Source: Pseudomonadota bacterium
Lineage (GTDB): Bacteria > Pseudomonadota > Gammaproteobacteria > Xanthomonadales > Xanthomonadaceae
Direction: 5' to 3'
Assembly: GCA_018242485.1 (NCBI GenBank)
Contig: JAFEBV010000023.1
Span: 1 to 59,169, forward strand
DNA: 59,169 nucleotides
Below, piece by piece: positions 10,838 to 19,854 of this stretch. Under the pieces are notes generated by a model. The model did no database searches, was not told the DNA's origin, and worked only from the letters and a program-made list of their open reading frames with translations. Each line of letters begins with the position of its first letter. Position 1 is the stretch's first letter. The translations under genes were made by a program, and so were the position numbers.

Positions 10838-12163
10838 TCACAGGTTGTGCCACCACCGCTGGATGAAGTTGCGCCGAGGCGGCTTGCGCTTCGGTCGTGC
10901 ATGACGGACGCTTTTTTTGGCCTTCGACGACGCATCGGATGCCTGGCTCGACGCTGGCGATGCGGAGGACGTCTCGGCAGGCGGCGATCCGTCCGAAGCC
11001 GTATCCGTCGATGTGGCGTCGGTTGCGGAAGATGCGGTTGTGGAAAGCGAGGCGTTGGTCGACTTGCCCGCAGTGCCGTCGCCAGCGCCCGCATCGTTGG
11101 GCGGCGTGTTGCCCACGGGAGACGCTGCGATCGCTGCCGGTAGCGTGCCGGCGGTGACGGTCGGCGCGCTCGCGCGTTCGCGCAGGTACCACGCCATTGC
11201 AAACACCAGCAGCGCGCCGGCACCCAGCGCGAGCAGCATCTTCCAGCGCCGCGCATTCGCGCCCTGCACCACCTGCATGACCTGCCCGGTGATGCCGCCA
11301 GGGCGTTGCACGGCGCGTTCGAGCGCCTGTTCCATGTCCTGCGCGTTGGCGTAGCGCGCATCCCGCGACTTGGCCATTGCGCGGTCGATGAAGGCTTGCC
11401 AGTGGCGATGTTCCGGCGGCAGTCGTGGCACCGGATCCTGCGCGTGCATCAACGCCAGCGCCAGAGCGTCGTCCGCCTGAAAGGGTGGATGTCCCGCGAG
11501 CAATTCGAAAGCCAGCACCCCCACGCTGTACAGGTCGGCGCGGCCGTCCACCGCTTCGCCGCGCGCCTGTTCGGGAGCCATGTAGTTCGAACTGCCCATG
11601 GCCAGACCGGCGGTGGTGAGTCGCACGTCGCTCCTGTGCGAGGTGGCGATGCCGAAATCGGTGAGCATTGGGCGGTCGTCGGCGTCGAACAGCACGTTCT
11701 CGCGCTTCACGTCGCGATGCACGATGCCGCGCGCATGCGCGTAGCCAAGCGCGGACAGCAGCGCGCGCAGTACCTGCGCCACGCGCGCCGCGTCGCCGGC
11801 GAAGCCGCGCTGCGACAGGTCGCCGCTGGCCAGATAAGGCATCACGTAGTACGGCCGGCCATCGCCGCTGCGGCCCACCTCGTGGATGGCGACGATGTGG
11901 GGGTGGCTCAGGTGCGCGATCGTGCGCGCCTCGTTCTCGAAGCGCTGGCGCGCCACCTCGTCGGCCAGCGCATCGCCAGCCATCACCTTGATGCCGACCG
12001 GCCGATCCAGCGATTCCTGCGTGGCCAGGTACACGCTGGCCATGCCGCCGCGGCCGAGTCGTTTGCGCACACGGTAGCCGGAAACGACCGGGAAACCGTC
12101 GCCATCGTCGCCGTGTGCCGCGGCATCGCGTGCGGAACCGATCGCGGGTGCTGGATCGTGCAT
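10838..12163 (-). CDS. Serine/threonine protein kinase with C-terminal membrane anchor
   Basis: About 441 residues. The Hanks-type kinase domain spans roughly 30-290: glycine loop GRGGMASVY (37-45), catalytic lysine in GIKVM, HRDVKRENV (149-157), DFGIA (169-173) and an APE motif. A transmembrane helix at about 309-327 follows, then a Ser/Thr/Ala-rich linker and a strongly basic C-terminus (RPKRKPPRRNFIQRWW). The N-terminal kinase would therefore be cytoplasmic and the tail outside the membrane. The start at 12163 (MHDP) has GAGG five bases before it; an alternative ATG at 12187 adds eight residues. No PP2C phosphatase or FHA gene lies nearby, so its substrates are unknown. Confidence 0.85.
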   Translation of the reverse strand: MHDPAPAIGSARDAAAHGDDGDGFPVVSGYRVRKRLGRGGMASVYLATQESLDRPVGIKVMAGDALADEVARQRFENEARTIAHLSHPHIVAIHEVGRSGDGRPYYVMPYLASGDLSQRGFAGDAARVAQVLRALLSALGYAHARGIVHRDVKRENVLFDADDRPMLTDFGIATSHRSDVRLTTAGLAMGSSNYMAPEQARGEAVDGRADLYSVGVLAFELLAGHPPFQADDALALALMHAQDPVPRLPPEHRHWQAFIDRAMAKSRDARYANAQDMEQALERAVQRPGGITGQVMQVVQGANARRWKMLLALGAGALLVFAMAWYLRERASAPTVTAGTLPAAIAASPVGNTPPNDAGAGDGTAGKSTNASLSTTASSATDATSTDTASDGSPPAETSSASPASSQASDASSKAKKSVRHARPKRKPPRRNFIQRWWHNL

Positions 12164-12310
12164 CGAAGCCTCGTCGTCCTCTCGCATGCAGTGTAACGCC
12201 GCGCGCGTTTCCCACGCGCAAAAGCTGCCGGCTGCACGGCGCCCATCGAAAGCGTCGAACTATTTTGATCCCGATGCTGTCCTATCATGTCGGGCAAACC
12301 GGAGCAGCCG

Positions 12311-13081
12311 ATGTCCAATGCTTTCCCCGCCGGGGACGAAACCCGATCCAGCAAGGTGCCGGAGATCGTGCTTGGCTTCTGGATCGTCAAGATCCTCGCC
12401 ACCACCCTGGGCGAGATCGGCGGCGATGCGGTCACCATGTCGATGAACCTCGGCTACCTCGTCGGCACCATGATTTTCGCGGTCGTGTTCGTCCTGTTCG
12501 TGCGCGTGCAGATCGGCCTGCCCCGGTTCAACCCATGGCTGTACTGGGGAACGATCGTCGCCAGCACCACGGTCGGCACCACGCTCGCAGATTTCGCGGA
12601 TCGCTCGCTCGGTATCGGCTACACCGGCGGCACGACGCTGCTGTTGTCGCTGCTGCTGGGATCACTGTTCGCATGGCATCGCACGACCGGCGACATCTCG
12701 GTCACCAGCGTGCGCGATCGCCGTTCGGAATGGTTTTATTGGATCACGATCACTTTTTCGCAGACGCTGGGTACGGCGTTGGGCGACTGGGTCGCCGACA
12801 CCCACGGCATGGGTTACACAGGTGGCATGCTGGTGTTCGGCGGCCTGCTCGCGGTGGTGCTCGTCCTTTATGTGGCCACCAGAGCGAACCGCACGACCTT
12901 GTTCTGGGTCGCCTTCGTCCTCACCCGTCCGCTGGGCGCCGTGGTCGGCGATTTCCTCGACAAGCCACTGGCCAAGGGCGGGCTGGATTTGAGCCGTTAC
13001 ACAGGCTCGCTGGTGCTGCTGGCCGCGATCGTGCTCCTCGTTGCGCTATTGCCGCAGCGGCCTGCGCGGGTCGCGCATTGA
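12311..13081 (+). CDS. COG4705-type multi-pass membrane protein with fourfold internal repeat
   Basis: A 256-residue hydrophobic protein built from four similar units of two membrane segments each. Each unit carries a version of TLG-x-x-x-GD: TTLGEIGGDA, TTVGTTLADFADRSLG, QTLGTALGDWVADTHG and RPLGAVVGDFLDKPLA. The middle two are followed by GYTGG. This matches the uncharacterised membrane-anchored family I know as COG4705; its function is unknown to me. The ATG at 12311 is preferred to one at 12287 because GGAG lies six bases before it. It diverges from the kinase gene. The acidic and Thr residues inside repeated helices would suit ion movement, but that is inference. Confidence 0.8.
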   Translation: MSNAFPAGDETRSSKVPEIVLGFWIVKILATTLGEIGGDAVTMSMNLGYLVGTMIFAVVFVLFVRVQIGLPRFNPWLYWGTIVASTTVGTTLADFADRSLGIGYTGGTTLLLSLLLGSLFAWHRTTGDISVTSVRDRRSEWFYWITITFSQTLGTALGDWVADTHGMGYTGGMLVFGGLLAVVLVLYVATRANRTTLFWVAFVLTRPLGAVVGDFLDKPLAKGGLDLSRYTGSLVLLAAIVLLVALLPQRPARVAH

Positions 13082-13211
13082 TGGCGTTCACACACTGCCT
13101 TGATGCGCTGGCCGACCACGCATCCCGGCCCATCCGCGAATCGTCGACGGCAGCAGGCATGGCATCGCGGCATGCAACGGCAGCAACGCAATCCTGCCGT
13201 CGCCACGCAGG

Positions 13212-13217
13212 TACAAT
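13212..13217 (+). promoter_or_regulatory. Candidate -10 element TACAAT, nine bases before the efflux-cassette start
   Basis: TACAAT lies at 13212-13217 and the next gene's ATG is at 13227. If used, transcription would begin at about 13224, leaving almost no 5' leader. I see no strong -35. Alternatively, translation starts at the internal ATG at 13242. Confidence 0.35.
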
Positions 13218-13226
13218 CGCCCGGCG

Positions 13227-14618
13227 ATGACCAGCCCCTGCATGCGTCCGATCCTGCGCGCCGCGACTGCGCTGGCGGTCGTGTGCCTTGTTGCCTGCAA
13301 GCCGCTGGCCACCGTACCGGATCTGCACGCCCCCGTGCCGCCGCAGTATCGCCACGCACCGACATCCACCGACGCCCGCGCGCCGGATCTGCAATCGTGG
13401 TGGCATGCATTCGGCGATGCGCGGCTGGACGCGATCGTCACGCAAGCCTTGCAGGACAATGCCGGGCTCGCGCAGGCGCAGGCACGGTTGCGCGCCGCAC
13501 GGGCGCTCGCCAAGGCATCGGGCGTGCAATTCCTGCCGGAAGTCCATTTCAATTCGCTGACCACCCCCGATCCCGACGCCACCGCGAGCTATCTGCAGAT
13601 CAACATCGATGCACAGTGGGAAATGGGCCTGTTCGGCCGCGCGCCAAGCACGCGCCGGATCGAGCAGGCCGGCATCGACGCGGCAGCGGCGGATCAACAG
13701 GGCGCGCGGGTGAGCCTGGTCGCCGAAGTCGTGCGCGACTATCTGACGCTGCGCGGCACGCAGCGGCAGACGGAGTTGCTGGAGGCCATTCGCGACGCCA
13801 CCGCCACGCGCGACCGATTGATGCGCCGGCGCAGGGAACTGGGCCTGGCCACCGCTTCCGAGCTGGCGCACGCCGATGCCGAGCTGGCACAAGCTGCGGC
13901 GGCGCTGGTCGAGCCACGCGCGCGTGCCGATGCGAGCGCGCAGCAGTTGGCGGTGCTGTGCGGCCTGCCGGAACCACCCGCCGAGTGGCTGGCCACAGCG
14001 CCCCTGCCGAAACTCGACGCCGTCGCTCCGGCGGTGGTGCCGGCCGACCTGCTGCGCACGCGCCCGGATATCCATCGCGCCGAAGCCGCCGTGCTGGCAG
14101 CGGCCGGCGAACTGGGCGTCGCGCGCGCCGATCTGTACCCGCGATTGAGCTTGCTCGGCGGGATGACCGCATCCTCGATCACCGGCGGTGGCGAGTTCGG
14201 ATTCGGCCGCGCGGTGCCCGCAATCGGGCCGATCATCGACATCCCGCTGTTCGATTGGGGCGCGCGCCGCGCCCGCGCGAACGCCCGCGACGCCGAACTC
14301 GCGGCAGCCGTGCAGGCGTACCGGCAGACCGTGCTCGAGGCGGTGGGCGAAACCGAAACCGCGTTGGCGGCATGGCAGGCGCAAGGCGAACGCAGCGACC
14401 GCATCGGCGCGGTGGTCGCCGCGCGCACGCGCGAACTCGAAGCCATCGACGCGGCCCATCGACATGGCCTGGCCGATCGTGCCGATCAGGCTGCCGCGAC
14501 GATCGTGCTCGCGCAAGCGCGGCTGGATCTGCTCGAAGCGCAGCAGGCGCGGTCGCTGGCTTACGTCGCGCTGTACAAGGCGCTCGGCGGCGCACCGATG
14601 GATGCGGGCGCGCACTGA
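13227..14618 (+). CDS. Outer-membrane factor lipoprotein of an efflux system (NodT/OprM type)
   Basis: A 463-residue TolC-like outer-membrane channel lipoprotein. The lipobox LVAC puts the acylated cysteine at residue 24, after a hydrophobic signal. Two outer-membrane-efflux repeats follow, with family landmarks WWHAFGD near the start, RPDIHRAEAAVLAAAGELGVARADLYP, and long Ala/Gln/Glu-rich helices that form the periplasmic tunnel. Its stop overlaps the start of the permease gene (TGATG), so it heads a four-gene export cassette. The start is uncertain: a TACAAT box sits only nine bases before this ATG. Confidence 0.9.
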   Translation: MTSPCMRPILRAATALAVVCLVACKPLATVPDLHAPVPPQYRHAPTSTDARAPDLQSWWHAFGDARLDAIVTQALQDNAGLAQAQARLRAARALAKASGVQFLPEVHFNSLTTPDPDATASYLQINIDAQWEMGLFGRAPSTRRIEQAGIDAAAADQQGARVSLVAEVVRDYLTLRGTQRQTELLEAIRDATATRDRLMRRRRELGLATASELAHADAELAQAAAALVEPRARADASAQQLAVLCGLPEPPAEWLATAPLPKLDAVAPAVVPADLLRTRPDIHRAEAAVLAAAGELGVARADLYPRLSLLGGMTASSITGGGEFGFGRAVPAIGPIIDIPLFDWGARRARANARDAELAAAVQAYRQTVLEAVGETETALAAWQAQGERSDRIGAVVAARTRELEAIDAAHRHGLADRADQAAATIVLAQARLDLLEAQQARSLAYVALYKALGGAPMDAGAH

Positions 14619-15748
14619 TGGTCGCCCTCGCCCGCAAGACCCTGATTCACGAATGGCGACGCTTCCTGCCCGCCGCAGTGAGCGTTGCATTCTCCGGATT
14701 GCTGTTGCTGATGATGGCCGCCTTGATGCAAGGCATCTTCGGCAGCGCGGCGGTGTATGTCACCCAATCCGGCGGCGATCTGTGGGTCGGCTATCCGGGC
14801 ACGCAGAGCATCGAGCTCGGGCGTCCCATCCCGCGCCGTGCGGAAATGAACCTGCTGATGGATCCGGCGGTGCGCAAGGTGGAACCGTTCCGTTGGGTCG
14901 GCGCCGACTGGCGCGGGCCGGCCGATCGCGGCGGATTGTCGGTGTTCGTGTCCGGCATCGATCCGCATGCCGGCGGCCTGATGTTTGCGCGCGTGCTCGC
15001 ACCGGACTTGCGCGCGTTGTTGCAGGAACCCGGCGCGGTGATCGTCGATGCGGCCGATCTGCCCAAGCTCGGCCTGCGCATCGGGCAGAGCGCGTCGATC
15101 AATGGTCATCGCGTGCGTCTGGTCGGCGCGGGCAGCGGCTTGCGCGCGCTCGGCGGCATCAACGTACTGGCATCCACCGACACCGCACGGCGTCTGGATA
15201 CCGACGACGCCGATCCCGACAACGTCGCCTATTACCTCGTGAAACTCGCCGATCCGGCCGCCGCGAAAACCGTCGCCGCGCGCCTGTCGGCGGCGTCCGG
15301 CGGGCGCTACGCGGTATGGACGCGCGATCAGTTTGCGCGCCGCGCAGTGTCCTATTGGATGTTCGGAACCGGCGCAGGCTTGGGCGTGCTGTTCCTGTCG
15401 GCCATCGTGTTTCTGGCCGGCGCGGTGATCACCAGCCAGACCCTGATGGGCGCGGTGGCTGGCTCGATCCGCGAGTACGCCACCTTGCGCGCACTCGGCG
15501 TGAGCATCGGCGGATTGCGCGCGGTGGTGCTCGAACAGGCCGGCTGGGTCGGCGTATGCGGGCTGCTGGTCGGATCGGTCGTCGGCATCGTCGCCCTGCT
15601 GCTCGCGCGCGATCAGGACGTGCCGGTGCAATTGACCCTGTTCAGCGCGCTGGCGTGCGGCGCGGTGGTGATGGCCATCGCCTTGCTGTCCGGCCTGCTC
15701 GCGGTGCGCTCGTTGCGGCGCGCCGATCCTGCCACGCTGATGCGCTGA
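14618..15748 (+). CDS. ABC transporter permease, FtsX/MacB-like (DevC type)
   Basis: A 376-residue inner-membrane protein with one N-terminal membrane helix (FLPAAVSVAFSGLLLLMMAAL), a large periplasmic domain of about 230 residues, and three C-terminal helices. This is the FtsX/MacB topology used by mechanotransmitting exporters rather than by pore-type importers. Unlike MacB the ATPase is a separate gene, as in the cyanobacterial DevBCA glycolipid exporter. It is translationally coupled to the outer-membrane factor (TGATG), and the ATPase gene follows 23 bases later. The substrate is unknown; lipids, peptides or macrolide-like compounds are all possible. Confidence 0.85.
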   Translation: MVALARKTLIHEWRRFLPAAVSVAFSGLLLLMMAALMQGIFGSAAVYVTQSGGDLWVGYPGTQSIELGRPIPRRAEMNLLMDPAVRKVEPFRWVGADWRGPADRGGLSVFVSGIDPHAGGLMFARVLAPDLRALLQEPGAVIVDAADLPKLGLRIGQSASINGHRVRLVGAGSGLRALGGINVLASTDTARRLDTDDADPDNVAYYLVKLADPAAAKTVAARLSAASGGRYAVWTRDQFARRAVSYWMFGTGAGLGVLFLSAIVFLAGAVITSQTLMGAVAGSIREYATLRALGVSIGGLRAVVLEQAGWVGVCGLLVGSVVGIVALLLARDQDVPVQLTLFSALACGAVVMAIALLSGLLAVRSLRRADPATLMR

Positions 15749-15771
15749 TACCCGAGAACCACGGCGGACAC

Positions 15772-16473
15772 ATGCTCAAAGCCGAATCATTGCGCAAGTC
15801 TTTCGGTAGCGGCCGCGCCAGGGTCGAGGTGTTGCGCGATCTTTCGCTGGAAATCGGCACCGGCGAATTGACTTTGATCTCGGGGCCTTCGGGCTGCGGC
15901 AAGAGCACGTTGCTGTCCATCCTCAGCGGCCTGCTGTATCCGGATGAGGGTCGGGTGATCGCGCTCGGCGAGGATCTGGGGAAACTCGACGAGCGCCAGA
16001 TCGAGCGCTTCCGTCTGCAGCACACCGGCTTCGTGTTCCAGGGCTTCAATCTGTTCCCCGCCCTGACCGCGCTGGAACAGGTCGTCCTGCCCTTGAATTA
16101 TCTCGGTCTGGAAGCTGGCAGTGCGAACCGACTCGCCCGCATGGCACTGGAGGAAGTGGGTCTGGGTCCGCGCATGGGGCTGCGCCCGGCCTCGCTGTCG
16201 GGCGGTGAGAAACAGCGCGTGGCCATCGCCCGCGCGCTGGCCAAACAGCCCGACCTGTTGTTCGCCGACGAGCCGACGAGTGCTCTGGATTCGCAAAGCG
16301 GGCAGGCGGTGATCGACACCCTGCACCGCATCGCCCGCGAACATGGCACCACCGTGCTGTGCGTGAGCCATGACCCACGGCTCAAGGTGCACGCCGAACG
16401 CGTGCTGACCATGGAAGACGGCAAGATCTTGAGCGACCGCCGCCCGGCGAGCGTGGAGGAGACATCGACATGA
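15772..16473 (+). CDS. ABC transporter ATP-binding protein, MacB/LolD/DevA type
   Basis: A 233-residue ATPase that should power the permease encoded just upstream. All ABC motifs are intact: Walker A GPSGCGKST (38-46), Q-loop FVFQGFNLFP, signature LSGGEKQRV, Walker B LLFADEPTSALD and the switch histidine in VSHDPR. The FQGFNLFP Q-loop is typical of the MacB/LolD/DevA group that partners FtsX-like permeases. Its stop overlaps the next start by four bases (ATGA), so the ATPase and adaptor are coupled. Confidence 0.92.
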   Translation: MLKAESLRKSFGSGRARVEVLRDLSLEIGTGELTLISGPSGCGKSTLLSILSGLLYPDEGRVIALGEDLGKLDERQIERFRLQHTGFVFQGFNLFPALTALEQVVLPLNYLGLEAGSANRLARMALEEVGLGPRMGLRPASLSGGEKQRVAIARALAKQPDLLFADEPTSALDSQSGQAVIDTLHRIAREHGTTVLCVSHDPRLKVHAERVLTMEDGKILSDRRPASVEETST

Positions 16474-17375
16474 CAAGGCACGTTCGATCCACCGTGGTTT
16501 GCGTCGTACTGCTGGCCCTCGGTGCCTGCGCCAAGCCAGTGAGCGACGCCGCAGTGAGCGACGCCGCTCCGACCGCGAAGCCGGCGGACATGGTGGCGGT
16601 CGCGCGTGGCCGGGTCGATGTGGAGGGTGGCTTGCTCACGCTCGGCGCGCCGCGCGACGGCGTGGTGCTGGAAGTCAACGCGAAAGACGGCGACCACGTG
16701 AAAACCGGCGACACGCTGCTGAAGCTCGATCCACGCGCGGCCGATCTCGCGGTCGCGGCGGCAAAGGCGGAAATCGATCAGGAGCAGGCGCAGGCTGCGG
16801 TGGCTGCGGCGAAATTACCTTCACTCACCGCGCAAGCCAAACGTCTGAGTGCCGCCGCGCACGACGGCGCAGCCACCGGTCAGGCGGATACGGAGGCACG
16901 CGGCGCACTCGCGGTCGCACAGGCGGAAGCGGACAGCGCCATTGCAGCCGTGGAGGTGGCGCGCCAGCATCTGGCCGCCGCGCAATACGAACGCGAGCAG
17001 ATGACCTTGCGTGCGCCGGTCACAGGCAGCGTGGTCGCCCGCGACGTGCAAGCGGGCGAGCGCGTCACCGTTGCATCCGGCAAGGATCTGTTCCGCCTGT
17101 TGCCCGACCGCCCCTTGCTCATCCACGCCGAACTCGGTGAGGCTTTCGTGAACGCCGTGCGCCCCGGCATGCACGCGCAGGTCATCCCCGATGCGGATTC
17201 GCGCACAGTGTTGGAAGCAAGGGTATTGCGCGTAGGTCAGGTGTTCGGAGTTGCCAGGCGCAGCGACGATCCGCAGCAGTCGCCGGATGCCCGTGTGGTG
17301 GATTGCGTGCTCGCGCTGGACGGTAGTTCCCTGCGCATCGGCCAGCAGGTGCTGGTGCGGATTCCCCGGCAATGA
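16470..17375 (+). CDS. HlyD/RND-type periplasmic adaptor, lipoprotein
   Basis: A 301-residue membrane-fusion protein with a lipoprotein signal; the lipobox LGAC gives Cys20. A biotinyl-lipoyl-like half-motif (GVVLEVNAKDGDHVKTGDTLLKLD) precedes a helical hairpin of about 100 residues rich in Ala/Glu/Gln. The second half-motif (LRAPVTGSVVARDVQAGERV) and a beta-barrel follow. This is the adaptor that would join the permease to the outer-membrane channel. It is at the short end of the family and gene order is unusual, with the outer-membrane factor first and the adaptor last. A 15-base duplication (GTGAGCGACGCCGCA-type) just after the lipobox encodes a repeated VSDAA. Confidence 0.88.
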   Translation: MTRHVRSTVVCVVLLALGACAKPVSDAAVSDAAPTAKPADMVAVARGRVDVEGGLLTLGAPRDGVVLEVNAKDGDHVKTGDTLLKLDPRAADLAVAAAKAEIDQEQAQAAVAAAKLPSLTAQAKRLSAAAHDGAATGQADTEARGALAVAQAEADSAIAAVEVARQHLAAAQYEREQMTLRAPVTGSVVARDVQAGERVTVASGKDLFRLLPDRPLLIHAELGEAFVNAVRPGMHAQVIPDADSRTVLEARVLRVGQVFGVARRSDDPQQSPDARVVDCVLALDGSSLRIGQQVLVRIPRQ

Positions 17376-17496
17376 CACGACCGCCGAGTGCACATGCCCC
17401 GCCCCTGATCCAATCCGCGCACAACAGCCCCGGTTCGATCTAGACTGGCTCCATCCGGCACCGCCCCACCGCTACGCCCATCTGGAGGACGCAACG

Positions 17497-18432
17497 ATGA
17501 CCGACTCCCCGAAATACCGTCTGGTGACCCGCAGCGACTTCGATGGGCTGGTGTGCGCGGTGTTGCTCAAGGAAAAGGGTCTGATCGACCGCATCGAATT
17601 CGTGCATCCGAAAGACATGCAGGACGGCAAGATCGCGATGGGCCCGGGCGACATCAGCACCAACCTGCCCTACGTGCCCGGCTGCCACCTCGCCTTCGAC
17701 CACCACGCCAGCGAGATGACGCGGGTGAGCGAACATCCGGCCAACCACATCATCGACCCGCACGCAGCATCGGCTGCGCGCGTGGTGTACGACTACTACG
17801 GCGGCGCGGCGGCCTTCCCGAAGGTGTCGGCGGAGATGATGGACGCGGTGGACAAGGCCGATTCGGCGCAATTCAGCCTCGACGAGATCCTGCACCCGAA
17901 AGGCTGGGTGCTGCTGAGCTTCCTGATGGATGCGCGCACCGGCCTGGGCCGTTTCCGCGAGTTCCGCATCTCCAACTACGAGTTGATGATGCAGTTGATC
18001 GACTACTGCCGCGACCACGCCATCGACCAGATCCTCGCCCTGCCCGATGTCGCCGAGCGCGCCGATCTGTATGCCGCCCACCACGATCAGGCGCGCGCGC
18101 AATTGCGGCGGCTGGCCGAGGTGTACGGCAATCTGGTCTTCCTCGACCTGCGCGACGAGGACATCATCTACGCCACCAACCGCTTCACCCTGTACGCGAT
18201 GTACCCGCAGGTGACGGTGTCGGTGCACGCCATCTGGGGCGTGAAAAAGCAGAACACCGCCTTCGCCATCGGCAAGTCGATCATCAACCGCTCCAGCCCG
18301 CTGGACATCGGCGCGCTGTGCCTGAAATACGGCGGCGGCGGCCATACCGCGGCCGGCACCTGTCAGGTCGCCAACGAGGATGCCGACCGCGTGCTGGGCG
18401 AGCTGATGGCCGAGATGACCAAGGTGGGATAG
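17497..18432 (+). CDS. DHH-family phosphoesterase (exopolyphosphatase/nanoRNase-like)
   Basis: A 311-residue protein of the DHH/DHHA1 superfamily. The N-terminal metal site is visible as RSDFDGLVC (residues 12-20) and FDHHAS (near residue 70). The C-terminal DHHA1 signature GGGGHTAAGT is also present. Related enzymes hydrolyse short RNA, pApA, cyclic dinucleotide products or polyphosphate; the sequence does not decide between them. TGGAGG lies ten bases before the ATG at 17497, a good SD. It stands alone between the efflux cassette and the convergent helicase gene. Confidence 0.85.
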   Translation: MTDSPKYRLVTRSDFDGLVCAVLLKEKGLIDRIEFVHPKDMQDGKIAMGPGDISTNLPYVPGCHLAFDHHASEMTRVSEHPANHIIDPHAASAARVVYDYYGGAAAFPKVSAEMMDAVDKADSAQFSLDEILHPKGWVLLSFLMDARTGLGRFREFRISNYELMMQLIDYCRDHAIDQILALPDVAERADLYAAHHDQARAQLRRLAEVYGNLVFLDLRDEDIIYATNRFTLYAMYPQVTVSVHAIWGVKKQNTAFAIGKSIINRSSPLDIGALCLKYGGGGHTAAGTCQVANEDADRVLGELMAEMTKVG

Positions 18433-18504
18433 GCCACACCGCGGCTGAACCCGGCCCGCAGCGGTTCCGATAACTGCACCTTCGACGAACTTGCGCTGCG
18501 GACT

Positions 18505-19854
18505 TCAGCGCCCCGAGCGCCCCTGCGGCCGTTCGCCCTGCCCGCCGCCTTCCCTGCGGCCTTGTCCATGCCCGCCCTTCGGCCCGGCATGCGCGGGGCG
18601 TTGCGGTGCGGCATGTGGGCGGCGCGGGTGTTTGCGCGGGGTCTGTTGTCCGCTTGGACGGCCGCGTTGTGGCATCGGCGCGTCGTGGCCCATGCGGATC
18701 GGACGCGACGGCGCGAATCCATCGATCGGCACCATCTCCACGTCCTGCTTGAGCAGGCGCTGGATCTGCCGCAGCAAGCCGCCTTCCTCCGGCGACACCA
18801 GCGACAGTGCGAGGCCCTCGGCGCCGGCGCGGCCGGTGCGGCCGATTCGATGCACGTAGTCCTCGGCGACCATCGGCAGGTCGTGGTTGATCACGCACGG
18901 CAAGGCGTCGATGTCGAGACCGCGCGCGGCGATGTCGGTGGCGACGAGCACCGTGATGCGCCCATCCTTGAAATCGCGCAGCGCCTTCAGGCGCGCGTTC
19001 TGGCTCTTGTTGCCATGGATCGCGGCGGCCTTGAAACCGGCCGCTTCGAGCTGCTTGGCGAGGCGGTCGGAGCCGTGCTTGGTACGCGCGAACACCAGCG
19101 TCTGCCGGCGGCTGTCGGCCGCGAGCAGGTGAATCAACAGATCGCGTTTGCGCTCGGCATCGACCGGATGCACGCGATGGGTCACGGTGTTGGCGACCGA
19201 GTTGCGCGGCGCGCACTGCACTTCGCCCGGATCGCGCATGAACTGCGCGGCCAGCGCACGGATCGGATCATCGAACGTGGCCGAGAAAAGAAGGGTTTGG
19301 CGCCGCGTCGGCAGCTTTTCGAGAATCGTGCGGATCGCCGGCAGGAAGCCCATGTCGAGCATGCGGTCGCCCTCGTCGAGCACCAGCACTTCGAGCTTGG
19401 ACAGATCCACGCTGCGGCGCTGGATGTGATCGATCAGGCGACCGGGCGTGGCGATCAGCACGTCCACGCCGCGGCGCAGCGCGTCGAGCTGCGGGCCCAT
19501 GCCGACGCCGCCGTAGATGGTGGTCGAGGCCACGCGCAGGTGGCGGCCGTAATCACGGAAGGATTCGTGCACCTGCGCGGCCAGTTCGCGCGTGGGCGTG
19601 AGCACCAGCACGCGCACCTTGCGCGGACCGCGCACGGCCTGCGCATCGGCCGCGGTGTCGATGAACAAGCGTTGCAGGATCGGCAGCGCGAACGCGGCGG
19701 TCTTGCCGGTGCCGGTCTGCGCGGTGGCGAGCAGGTCGCGACCCGTCAACACCACCGGAATGGCTTCGCTCTGGATCGGCGTGGGCGTGGTGTAGCCCAG
19801 ATCGGCGAGCGCACGCACCAGCGGGGCCGCGAGGCCGAGGGTTTCAAAGGACAT
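18505..19854 (-). CDS. rhlE: DEAD-box ATP-dependent RNA helicase, RhlE type (DEGD variant)
   Basis: A 449-residue RNA helicase. The motifs in order are: Q-motif [10 protein letters not shown], motif I AQTGTGKT (45-52), PTRELA, TPGR, motif II, SAT in LLFSATF, ARGLDID and [10 protein letters not shown]. The tail is Gly/Arg/Gln-rich, as in RhlE. Motif II reads DEGD (160-163) instead of DEAD. The change keeps both acidic residues that bind Mg-ATP, so activity is likely kept. RhlE helicases act in rRNA maturation and RNA decay, often in the cold. About 300 bases without a gene precede it, room for a long leader. Confidence 0.93.
   Translation of the reverse strand: MSFETLGLAAPLVRALADLGYTTPTPIQSEAIPVVLTGRDLLATAQTGTGKTAAFALPILQRLFIDTAADAQAVRGPRKVRVLVLTPTRELAAQVHESFRDYGRHLRVASTTIYGGVGMGPQLDALRRGVDVLIATPGRLIDHIQRRSVDLSKLEVLVLDEGDRMLDMGFLPAIRTILEKLPTRRQTLLFSATFDDPIRALAAQFMRDPGEVQCAPRNSVANTVTHRVHPVDAERKRDLLIHLLAADSRRQTLVFARTKHGSDRLAKQLEAAGFKAAAIHGNKSQNARLKALRDFKDGRITVLVATDIAARGLDIDALPCVINHDLPMVAEDYVHRIGRTGRAGAEGLALSLVSPEEGGLLRQIQRLLKQDVEMVPIDGFAPSRPIRMGHDAPMPQRGRPSGQQTPRKHPRRPHAAPQRPAHAGPKGGHGQGRREGGGQGERPQGRSGR

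Noticed and set aside
13100..15748. An 882-codon plus-strand frame suggesting a fusion
   Set aside because: Only the part from 14618 (the permease) is real; the earlier part is out of frame with the outer-membrane-factor gene.
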